Assembly (NCBI GenBank): GCA_023436385.1
Contig: JAEZJH010000165.1
Span: 1 to 5,097, forward strand
DNA from: Pseudomonadota bacterium
GTDB lineage: Bacteria; Myxococcota; Myxococcia; Myxococcales; Vulgatibacteraceae
DNA: 5,097 bases
Direction of reading: 5' to 3'
The translations under genes and the position numbers were made by a program. The notes under the pieces were generated by a model. That model was given only the letters and a program-made list of their open reading frames with translations, searched no databases and was not told the DNA's origin. Shown one piece after another: positions 1 to 5,058 of this stretch. How positions within the stretch are numbered: position 1 is the stretch's first letter; every line of letters starts with the position of its first letter.

Positions 1-351
1 CTCCAGGTCCTCGAGTCGCTGGGGCTGCTGATCCGCGGGCCCGACGGCCGCCTCACCCGCGGCGAGCCGACCCTGAGCACCGGCCCCGAGGCCCGGGGCG
101 CCGCCAAGGTGGCCGCCGCGGCCTTCCTCCGCCAGATGCTGGAGCTGGCCTCCGAGTCGATCGACGCGGTGCCCCCGGAGCGCCGGGACCTGGGGGCGAT
201 CACCGTGGCGGTGCGGAAGGAGACCATCCCGGAGCTGCAGGAGCGAATCCGCCGGTTCCGGCGGGAGCTGCTCGAGCGGTGTGACCAGGACCAGGACCCC
301 ACCGAGGTCTACCAGGTAAACATCCAGTTCTTTCCGCTCACGAAGGGGTAG
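1..351 (+). CDS. TIGR02147 family protein (DUF4423), C-terminal part; 5' end outside window
   Basis: The frame is open from base 1 to the TAG at 349-351 and gives 116 residues, so the gene starts upstream of the window. The first residues (LQVLESLGLLIRGPDGRLTR) look like the end of a winged-helix unit with its wing, followed by a LSTG turn. The rest is a charged helical domain: FLRQMLELASESIDAVPPE, then RRDLGAITVAV, then ELQERIRRFRRELLERC, ending in VYQVNIQFFPLTKG. This order (LGLL, LSTG, RQML, PPE-RD, a regulatory-like strand, long amphipathic helix, Q-NIQ-FPL ending) matches the TIGR02147/DUF4423 family, known mainly from Fibrobacter, Bdellovibrio and myxobacteria. Its function is not established; the helix-turn-helix-like part suggests DNA binding. 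An internal GTG at 109 is not a credible start because the family homology runs through it. It is probably cotranscribed with the lipoprotein gene nine bases downstream. Confidence 0.85.
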   Translation, partial: LQVLESLGLLIRGPDGRLTRGEPTLSTGPEARGAAKVAAAAFLRQMLELASESIDAVPPERRDLGAITVAVRKETIPELQERIRRFRRELLERCDQDQDPTEVYQVNIQFFPLTKG

Positions 352-360
352 GATCGGCCC

Positions 361-1206
361 ATGCGCGCTCGCCCCCCGGCGTACCTGATCCTTCTGCTCG
401 CTGCCTGTGCGGGCACCGAGGTCGGCAACCCCACCTTCGCCTGTGCTGGCGAAGACACGGCGTCGAGGGACACGTCCCCGGGAGGCTCCGGCGGCTCGGG
501 CGGAACCGGCGGCTACGGCGGGAACGACCCGGGCGCCTGCAGCCCCGACGGTTTCGACTGTGGGCTGGCGGCCTTCGTGGGCTCGTTCGCCGAGGCCGCC
601 TGTCCCGGCGGCGCTTCCCGGACCGGGCTGTTCCTGACCAACCTCACCGACGGGCCGATCGCCGGATCGGTGGTGGTGTCGGGCGGCGCGGTGACGGTGG
701 TTCCCGACGTGTTCGACCTCCCGCCCCACGGCGAGGAGGTGCTGGCGGTGATCTTCCAGCCGCCCGCCGACGCCGCCGCCGGACCCCGGGGTGCGGAGCT
801 GACGATCGTCCTCGACGGCGAGCCGCCCCGGACCCTCGAGCTGTCGCTGGAGGCCGCGGTCGATCCCCAGGCCCGAACCTCCCTCGGCCTCCTCTGCGAG
901 GGCGACGTGCCCTGCGAGATCCTCGACCTGGGCGCGGCGCCGGTGGGCAAGAGCGCGGTCGCCTCGCTGGCGGTGGTGAACGACGGCTGCGACGCGCTCG
1001 AGCTCCTCGCCCCGGACCTGGAGACCGACGGGCGCATCGCGCTGGTCGACCCGCCGGCCTTCCCGGCGGCGATCCCGTCCCGGGGGCGGCTGGTGCTCGA
1101 GCTCTCCTTCACGCCGGCGGCGACCGGCCCCACCGGCGGCACCCTGCACTTCTCCACCACCGGCGGCGTGATCCGCGCGCTCCCGTGGGAGGGGCTGGGG
1201 CAGTAG
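361..1206 (+). CDS. Lipoprotein with TEVGNP motif, Gly-rich linker and two choice-of-anchor-D-type Ig-like domains
   Basis: The 281-residue product starts with a short type II signal peptide and a lipobox L13-A14-A15-C16, so Cys16 should be lipidated. T19-E20-V21-G22-N23-P24 follows directly, a motif I associate with myxobacterial lipoproteins. Residues 41-54 are a Gly/Ser/Thr linker that would hold the folded part away from the membrane. Two beta-rich segments, about 62-168 and 175-281, each show the pattern of ASPM-SPD-2-Hydin/choice-of-anchor-D modules: strand, 'L.N' turn (LFLTNLTDG; LAVVNDGCD), then a late F-x-P (VIFQPPAD; LSFTPAATG). Cysteines at 28, 60, 67, 81, 179, 185 and 210 could form disulfides. 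The ATG at 361 has AGGA at 350-353 overlapping the previous stop, seven bases upstream. The nine-base gap to the TIGR02147 gene suggests an operon. The role is unknown; surface adhesion or envelope scaffolding is inference. Confidence 0.82.
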   Translation: MRARPPAYLILLLAACAGTEVGNPTFACAGEDTASRDTSPGGSGGSGGTGGYGGNDPGACSPDGFDCGLAAFVGSFAEAACPGGASRTGLFLTNLTDGPIAGSVVVSGGAVTVVPDVFDLPPHGEEVLAVIFQPPADAAAGPRGAELTIVLDGEPPRTLELSLEAAVDPQARTSLGLLCEGDVPCEILDLGAAPVGKSAVASLAVVNDGCDALELLAPDLETDGRIALVDPPAFPAAIPSRGRLVLELSFTPAATGPTGGTLHFSTTGGVIRALPWEGLGQ

Positions 1207-1227
1207 CCGGCCCCGCGCGGAGCCGGC
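1206..1227 (+). terminator. Candidate GC hairpin just after the lipoprotein gene
   Basis: GCCGGC at 1206-1211 can pair with GCCGGC at 1222-1227 across a 10-base loop, starting at the last base of the stop codon. The flanking octamer AGCCGGCC is also a direct repeat (1205-1212 and 1221-1228). Only a weak T run follows (CGTATT), so this is at best a partial intrinsic terminator. GCCGGC is self-complementary and common at this GC content, so chance is a real possibility. Confidence 0.25.
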
Positions 1228-1308
1228 CGTATTCGGCGCTGGATACGCTTTCCTCCCCCGCCCGTGCGCCGGGCGTCCGCCCGCGCGGTACGCTCGGACC
1301 CACGTGCG

Positions 1309-1317
1309 AGGGGAGGT
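1309..1317 (+). promoter_or_regulatory. Shine-Dalgarno that fixes the VWA gene start at 1322
   Basis: AGGGGAGGT lies five bases (counted from its GGAGG core) upstream of the ATG at 1322. An in-frame GTG at 1304 would add six residues but lies upstream of this site, which would then fall inside the gene. The ATG also begins the signal peptide with the usual M-R-S-I-R head. I therefore take 1322 as the start. Confidence 0.75.
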
Positions 1318-1321
1318 CGGG

Positions 1322-2878
1322 ATGCGATCGATTCGATGGAGCCTGGTGGCCTCGGCCGTGGGGATCGCGGCGCTGGCGCTGGCCGGTTGCGGCGAGACCT
1401 TGGCGAGTTCCGGCGACGGCGGCGGCTACGAATACGGCGGCGCCGGCGGCTACTACTACCCCGGCGAAGGCAACTACGCCGGCTCGGGCGGCACCGGGGG
1501 CGTCGGCTCCGATTCCGGCAACCAGTTCGAGGACTACGGCGAAAACCCGTGGGTGGAGACCGCCGACGACCACCTGGCCACCTTCGCCGTCGATGTCGAC
1601 ACCGGCAGCTACACGATCATGCGCCAGTACCTCGGGGCCGGGGCCCTCCCGCCGTCGGCCAGCGTCCGGGCCGAGGAGTACATCAATTACTTCGATTATT
1701 CCTACGAGCCGCCGGCGGCGGACTCGACCGAGGCCGTGGCGATTCACCTCGAGGCGGCGCCGTCGTTCGACGACAACGTCTGGCTCCTCCGGGTCGGCCT
1801 GAAGGCCCGGGAGCTTCCCGTGTTGGAGCGGGGCCCGGCCAACCTGGTCTTCCTGATCGACGTCTCCGGGTCGATGGCCTCCGAAAACAAGCTGCCGCTG
1901 GTGAAGCGGAGCCTCGAGCTGCTCCTCCAGGAGCTCCGCCCCGACGACACCGTCGGGATCGTCACCTACGCCGGGACCAGCGAGGTCGCCCTCGAGCCGA
2001 CCCCGGTCTCGGAGCGGGAGACGATCGCCACGACGATCGCGAACCTGGTGGCCAGCGGCTCCACCCACGGCTCCGAAGGGATCGTCACCGCCTACGCGAT
2101 GGCCGAGGAGCACTTCCGGGAGGGCGGGATCAACCGGGTGGTGCTCTGCAGCGACGGCGACTTCAACGTCGGCCTCACCGACGAGGCGCTGATCGAGATG
2201 ATCGAGACGATGCGCGACCGCGGGATCACCCTCACCGTGCTCGGCTTCGGCTTCGGCAACTTCAACGACCAGGACATGGAGGCCCTCGCCGACCACGGCA
2301 ACGGGAATTACGCGTACATCGACTCGGAGGAGGAGGCCCGGCGGCTCATGGTGGAGAGGCTGCTCTCCACCCTGTCGCTGGTGGCCAAGGACGCCAAGGT
2401 GCAGCTCGCCTTCGACCCCGCCGCCGTGCTCCGTTACCGATTGGTCGGCTACGTCAACCGGGCCGTCGCCGACCCCGGCTACGTCGACGACGAGGTGGAT
2501 GGCGGCGAGATGGGCTCGGGCCACGAGGTGACCGCGCTCCTCGAGCTGCAGCTCCAGGAAGGGGCCACCGCCGAGTCGGTCCTGGTCGACGCCGGCGTGC
2601 GCTACCAGCCGCCCGAGGGCGGGACCAGCACCGAGGTGAAGCGGCTCCTGACCGTGGGCGAGATCCGCAGCGACCTGGGCGAGGCCACGGACGATACGCG
2701 GTTCGCGACGGCGGTGGCCCGCTTCGCCCGGATTCTGAAGCAGGGCGGCAAGGCGGAGCGCACGGAGTTCGACGAAGTGATCGAGCTCGCCGCCGGAGCC
2801 CTGGGGCCGCTGCCGCCGGACGATCGCCGGGAGTTCGTGGAGCTGGTCGGCCGCGCCAAGGCGATCTGGCCGTATTGA
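1322..2878 (+). CDS. YfbK-type von Willebrand factor A (VWA) domain lipoprotein
   Basis: The 518-residue product has a type II signal peptide with lipobox L20-A21-G22-C23, so it should be anchored in the envelope. Residues 31-67 are a Gly/Tyr/Ser linker. A vWF_A N-terminal region follows at about 76-170 (ATFAVDVDTGSYTIMRQYL, then VRAEEYINYFDYSY). The VWA domain spans about 172-345 and has a complete metal-ion-dependent adhesion site: D180-V-S-G-S (DxSxS), T248 in GST, and D278 in SDGDFNVG. After GNGNYAYID (326-334) comes a DUF3520-like C-terminal domain (about 346-515) with VAKDAKVQLAFDPA, RLVGYVNR and VTALLELQL. This three-part order is that of E. coli YfbK and its relatives. Those are envelope proteins of unsettled function that presumably bind a ligand through a divalent cation. 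The length is slightly below E. coli YfbK. No codon or frame disruption is visible. It may be a separate transcription unit from the upstream lipoprotein, although I could not identify a convincing promoter in 1207-1321. Confidence 0.93.
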   Translation: MRSIRWSLVASAVGIAALALAGCGETLASSGDGGGYEYGGAGGYYYPGEGNYAGSGGTGGVGSDSGNQFEDYGENPWVETADDHLATFAVDVDTGSYTIMRQYLGAGALPPSASVRAEEYINYFDYSYEPPAADSTEAVAIHLEAAPSFDDNVWLLRVGLKARELPVLERGPANLVFLIDVSGSMASENKLPLVKRSLELLLQELRPDDTVGIVTYAGTSEVALEPTPVSERETIATTIANLVASGSTHGSEGIVTAYAMAEEHFREGGINRVVLCSDGDFNVGLTDEALIEMIETMRDRGITLTVLGFGFGNFNDQDMEALADHGNGNYAYIDSEEEARRLMVERLLSTLSLVAKDAKVQLAFDPAAVLRYRLVGYVNRAVADPGYVDDEVDGGEMGSGHEVTALLELQLQEGATAESVLVDAGVRYQPPEGGTSTEVKRLLTVGEIRSDLGEATDDTRFATAVARFARILKQGGKAERTEFDEVIELAAGALGPLPPDDRREFVELVGRAKAIWPY

Positions 2879-2892
2879 ACCGGGTGGCGGGT

Positions 2893-2923
2893 GGGCACGC
2901 GGTCCGAAGCCGGCCGCGTGCCC
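2893..2923 (+). terminator. Strong hairpin downstream of the VWA gene, possible terminator
   Basis: A perfect 10-bp inverted repeat, GGGCACGCGG (2893-2902) and CCGCGTGCCC (2914-2923), encloses an 11-base loop and begins 14 bases after the VWA stop codon. No T run follows, so it is not a textbook Rho-independent terminator. Position and stem strength still make transcript termination or 3'-end protection plausible. Confidence 0.5.
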
Positions 2924-2935
2924 GGACGCCGAAGG

Positions 2936-2958
2936 CCCCGGCGCCCGTGCGCCCGGGG
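2936..2958 (+). terminator. Second GC hairpin after the VWA gene
   Basis: CCCCGGCGC (2936-2944) pairs with GCGCCCGGGG (2949-2958) as a 9-bp stem with one bulged C (2954) and a CCGT loop; TTGCG follows. It sits 12 bases after the first hairpin, so the two could act as a tandem terminator. The composition makes such stems likely by chance, hence the low score. Confidence 0.3.
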
Positions 2959-3008
2959 TTGCGCGCCGGCCGCCCCGGTGCCGATCGGTATCGGGGAGGC
3001 GCGCGTCC

Positions 3009-3287
3009 ATGCACACCGTCACCGAGCACGACCAGGGCCGGGGGCTCCGGGAGAACCTGACGGTCTACTCCGCCGACGGCGAGGAACTCGGGAAGATCGT
3101 CGCCCTCGGCGAGGACACCTTCCTGATCGAGAAGGGCCTCTTCTTCAAGGAAGACCACGTCGCCCGCTTCGACCAGATCGCCGGGCGGCGGGAGGACGGC
3201 TCGGTCGTCCTCTCGCTGAAGGCGGCGGAGCTGCCCACGGAGATCTTCGGGACCGACGTGCGCTCGGGACGTCCGCTCGAGCCCTGA
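3009..3287 (+). CDS. Small DUF2171/PRC-barrel-like protein
   Basis: The 92-residue product is cytoplasmic by appearance, with no signal peptide or membrane segment. After a polar head (1-14) it shows the small beta-barrel pattern of DUF2171/PRC-barrel proteins. VYSADGEELGKIVALGED (19-36) is the 'G..lG.v' first hairpin. FLIEKGLFFKEDHVARFDQI (38-57) is the 'iekG.ff..d..v...di' second half. DGSVVLSL (63-70) is a closing strand, and 71-92 is a polar tail. PRC-barrel domains are found in RimM and in photosynthetic reaction centre H subunits, but the small stand-alone members have no assigned function. GGGGAGG at 2993-2999 is a good ribosome binding site nine bases before the ATG. It is 130 bp from the VWA gene with hairpins between, so independent expression is likely. 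It converges on the membrane protein gene with 16 bp between stops. Confidence 0.8.
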   Translation: MHTVTEHDQGRGLRENLTVYSADGEELGKIVALGEDTFLIEKGLFFKEDHVARFDQIAGRREDGSVVLSLKAAELPTEIFGTDVRSGRPLEP

Positions 3288-3296
3288 GTCCCGTCG

Positions 3297-3316
3297 CCCG
3301 GGTTCAAGCGCCCGGG
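3297..3316. terminator. Possible bidirectional terminator between convergent genes
   Basis: CCCGGG at 3297-3302 and CCCGGG at 3311-3316 can form a 6-bp stem with an 8-base loop on either strand. The same bases are also a direct repeat of CGCCCGGG (3295-3302 and 3309-3316). The stem spans the stop codon of the - strand membrane gene and lies ten bases after the stop of the + strand gene. There is no T run, and CCCGGG is self-complementary, so support is modest. Confidence 0.3.
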
Positions 3317-4095
3317 AGCGGGGCCCCGAGCGCCGGCGGTGGCTCGTGGCGCGGGCCGGAGAGCCGGCGGTGGAGCGCGGCGATGGGTGCCATCCACAGC
3401 AGGTTGGAAAGAGTATTCATCAGGCTCGAGAGAAAGACGAACACGGTGAATGCGACGTCGAACGTCGCGCCCACCTGGTCGCTCCCGGCGCCCGCGTGGA
3501 GGACCGCCGCCACGCCTACGGCGACGACGCCGATCAGCAGGGAGCCCACCATCGCCACGACGGTCCCGACCGCGGAGACCACCAGCAGGGCGGCGATGGC
3601 GACCCACCGGTGCCCCTTCGTCCGGTCCCAGGCGCGGAGCAGGGCCTCGATCGGCCCGACCTCCTCTTCGAGGGCGATCGGCAGGGAGATCGCCAGGGCG
3701 ACGGAGAGGAAGATGCCCGGAACGATGCACAGCAACGTCCCCAGGCCCACCGCCAGGCCGTACAGGAGCTGGGTCGCCAAGATCGGCAGGTACCGGCGAA
3801 ATCCGACACCGATCGCGTCCGCCAGGTTCGGGGTCCCGTCCAGGCCGTCGAGGAGGAGCCGGAAGAGCGCTCCGTAGGCCACCATGCCGAGGGTGAGGGC
3901 CGGGATCATCACGATGCCCAACGTGGCCCAATCCACCTCCGACGAGAGCATCACCCGGTACACGCACCAGCACGCCAGGGCCACCAAGCCCGACAGGAGC
4001 GGCAAGGAGGGGAGGAGAGCCCGGCGGGTGCACCGGACCGTGTCCGCGAGGAGCTCCGCGAGGCCGATCGAACGGACGGGTGGCGTCATCGACAT
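3304..4095 (-). CDS. Multi-pass membrane protein, GPDPase-membrane-domain/YciC-like
   Basis: The 263-residue product has about six hydrophobic segments: roughly 27-47, 57-80, 102-122, 124-142, 164-197 (long, possibly two) and 211-242. The central stretch LLCIVPGIFLSVALAISLPI (121-140) followed by ALEEEVGPIEALLRAWDRTKGHRW (141-164) is the clearest signature. 'IVPGI', then 'E..G...AL.RSW..TKG.RW', is shared by a loose superfamily that includes the membrane domain of some glycerophosphodiester phosphodiesterases and YciC/UPF0259-type proteins. No enzymatic domain is fused here and the function is unknown. The N-terminus (SIGLAELLADTVRCTRRA) is a cytoplasmic amphipathic lead-in typical of the group. 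The C-terminus is Pro-rich and short. The start is the ATG at 4093-4095, with GGAG on the - strand at 4101-4104 five bases upstream; a second ATG two codons later cannot be excluded. Confidence 0.85.
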   Translation of the reverse strand: MSMTPPVRSIGLAELLADTVRCTRRALLPSLPLLSGLVALACWCVYRVMLSSEVDWATLGIVMIPALTLGMVAYGALFRLLLDGLDGTPNLADAIGVGFRRYLPILATQLLYGLAVGLGTLLCIVPGIFLSVALAISLPIALEEEVGPIEALLRAWDRTKGHRWVAIAALLVVSAVGTVVAMVGSLLIGVVAVGVAAVLHAGAGSDQVGATFDVAFTVFVFLSSLMNTLSNLLWMAPIAALHRRLSGPRHEPPPALGAPLPGA

Positions 4096-4229
4096 CGTGT
4101 CTCCGGCGTGATTGGTTGCCCAGCGTCGCCCGTCCCTGCATCACGGGCAAGGACGAAAACGCCGCCCACACACCGGAGCCCTCGCCGGCTCCATCCCGGC
4201 CCGAGACCACCCGGTCGCCCGATACAAGT
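4096..4229. other. Leader/intergenic region of the membrane protein gene
   Basis: The 134 bp between the rhodanese terminator and the membrane protein start contain no credible gene. I see a weak 6-bp hairpin (GCCCGT 4128-4133 with ACGGGC 4143-4148) and a small A/T-richer patch around 4153-4159. The promoter of the - strand membrane protein gene should lie here, but I could not pick a convincing -35/-10 pair. Confidence 0.4.
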
Positions 4230-4257
4230 CGGGCGGGGAGAAGGACCTCCCCGCCCG
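4230..4257 (-). terminator. Hairpin terminator of the rhodanese gene
   Basis: CGGGCGGGGAG (4230-4240) and CTCCCCGCCCG (4247-4257) form a perfect 11-bp stem with a 6-base loop, 40 bases beyond the rhodanese stop codon. Read on the - strand the stem is followed by ACTTGTAT, a short, imperfect T-rich tract. This is the strongest terminator-like structure in the window and separates the rhodanese and membrane-protein genes into different transcription units. Confidence 0.65.
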
Positions 4258-4297
4258 CCGAACCTCGGATGACTCGGGTTTCCCCGGTCGGTTGCGT

Positions 4298-4894
4298 TTA
4301 GCTGCGAGGCACCGCCGTGGTGGCCTTGCCGGCGGCCTTCCAGCCGGCGATCCCCTCGGGAAGGATCGAGACCTTGGTGTAGCCGGCGTCGATCGCCCGC
4401 TTCGCCGCGGTGTGCGAGGCGGTGCAGCGCGTGTTGGCGCAGTAGAAGACCAGGTGCGTGTCCTTGGCGACGCCCAGCTCCTGGGCGGGATCGTAGGCGC
4501 TCGACGAGGTGAGGAGCTTGGCGCCGGGGATCACGCCCTGGCTCGACCGGGTCTTGTCGTTGTTGGCGTCGACGGGGACGGCGGCGGGCTTGGCCTCGAG
4601 CTGGGCCGCCAGCTCCGCCACCGTGACCTGGCCGGCCTTCACCTCGTGGGCGCCGCAGGCGGCGGCCTCGGGCGTGGCGCTGGCCATCACCGACTTGGCG
4701 TGGGCGCAGGCGGCCGGGTCGCGGCCTTCGCCGGCCTTGGCGGCCTTGGCGTAGGGGCATTCCCCACCCTGGGCGGCGTGCGGGTTGCCGGCGGAGGCCA
4801 TGGTGGTGCCGGCGGCCTTCGCGCCCGGACAGGCGAGGGCGGCGGCGGGCACGGCGAGGACGAAGGCGGCGGCGGCGAGAACGCGGACGATCAT
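4298..4894 (-). CDS. Secreted rhodanese-like protein with N-terminal cysteine repeats
   Basis: The product is 198 residues when started at the ATG at 4892-4894. Residues 1-21 are a signal peptide (MIVRVLAAAAFVLAVPAAALA) with an Ala-Leu-Ala cleavage site. The residue at -3 is Ala, so a lipobox at Cys22 is poor. The mature part begins with a low-complexity Ala/Lys region carrying four spaced motifs: C22-PGAK, C46-PYAK, C63-AHAK and C80-GAHE. A rhodanese-like domain covers about 90-190: VTVAELAAQL, the VDAN turn (108-111), GVIPGAKLL (120-128), and the strand-loop LVFYC152-ANTRC157-TAS. It ends with the helix AAKRAIDAGY and the EGIAGWKAAG finish. C152 occupies the catalytic position of sulfurtransferases; the second Cys in the loop (CxxxxC) is a known variation. 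A periplasmic sulfur-transfer, redox or metal-handling role is inferred. The gene has its own terminator and divergent promoter region. Confidence 0.87.
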   Translation of the reverse strand: MIVRVLAAAAFVLAVPAAALACPGAKAAGTTMASAGNPHAAQGGECPYAKAAKAGEGRDPAACAHAKSVMASATPEAAACGAHEVKAGQVTVAELAAQLEAKPAAVPVDANNDKTRSSQGVIPGAKLLTSSSAYDPAQELGVAKDTHLVFYCANTRCTASHTAAKRAIDAGYTKVSILPEGIAGWKAAGKATTAVPRS

Positions 4895-4904
4895 CGTGGG
4901 CAAA

Positions 4905-4910
4905 CCTCCT
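4905..4910 (-). promoter_or_regulatory. Shine-Dalgarno that fixes the rhodanese start at 4894
   Basis: On the - strand a perfect AGGAGG (4905-4910) lies ten bases before the ATG at 4892-4894. An in-frame TTG at 4901-4903 would extend the protein by three residues but is only one base from this site, too close to be used. Confidence 0.75.
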
Positions 4911-4931
4911 CGGGAAAGATCGACCGCTTTC

Positions 4932-4937
4932 GTATAA
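4932..4937 (-). promoter_or_regulatory. Candidate -10 element of the rhodanese gene
   Basis: TTATAC on the - strand (GTATAA on +) sits in the only A/T-rich island of this region (about 4926-4939). It would place a transcript start near 4925, about 30 bases before the ATG. The expected -35 position (about 4955-4960, GCTGCG on the - strand) does not resemble the housekeeping consensus, so activation by a regulator or a different sigma factor is possible. Confidence 0.35.
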
Positions 4938-4968
4938 GGACCGCCCGGCCGCCGCGCAGCCGCGCGTA

Positions 4969-5020
4969 GGGACTTGGCGTTGGAACGGCCTTCCGGCCGC
5001 TCCGGATGGGCCGAAGTCCC
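4969..5020. repeat. Nested inverted repeat in the divergent promoter region
   Basis: GGGACTT (4969-4975) and AAGTCCC (5014-5020) are perfect inverted arms. Three more pairs (4976-4978 with 5010-5012) follow if one G is bulged. Inside lies a second stem, CGGCC (4986-4990) and GGCCG (4995-4999), with a TTCC loop. It lies between the divergent rhodanese gene and the + strand gene at the right edge, so it could be an operator or a folded leader RNA. Confidence 0.45.
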
Positions 5021-5058
5021 GCTTGTGCTCCCCCCGGAAAGCAGGCGAGCATGCCGCC

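Noticed and set aside
1244..1294. Repeated TACGCT (1244-1249 and 1289-1294) as -10 elements for the VWA gene
   Set aside because: Neither has a -35-like hexamer at proper spacing, so I cannot support a promoter.
1304..1321. GTG at 1304 as start of the VWA lipoprotein
   Set aside because: The Shine-Dalgarno lies downstream of it, and the ATG at 1322 gives a canonical signal peptide.
1109..3022. A 637-codon open frame on the - strand, antisense to the VWA gene
   Set aside because: It is antisense to a clearly homologous VWA protein, has low-complexity Arg/Gly/Val/His composition and no recognisable domain. GC-biased third positions create such frames.
1264..3060. A long + strand frame overlapping the VWA gene out of phase
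   Set aside because: The product is Arg/Gly/Pro-rich without domains and overlaps the real reading frame completely.
2891..3877. A 328-codon + strand frame across the PRC-barrel-like and membrane-protein genes
   Set aside because: It crosses two genes with recognisable families on different strands, and its composition is atypical (Arg/Pro/Ser/Thr-rich).
4982..5010. GGAAC at 4982-4986 as an ECF sigma factor -35 for the right-hand gene
   Set aside because: No matching -10 (such as a GTC-type element) is found 16-17 bases downstream.
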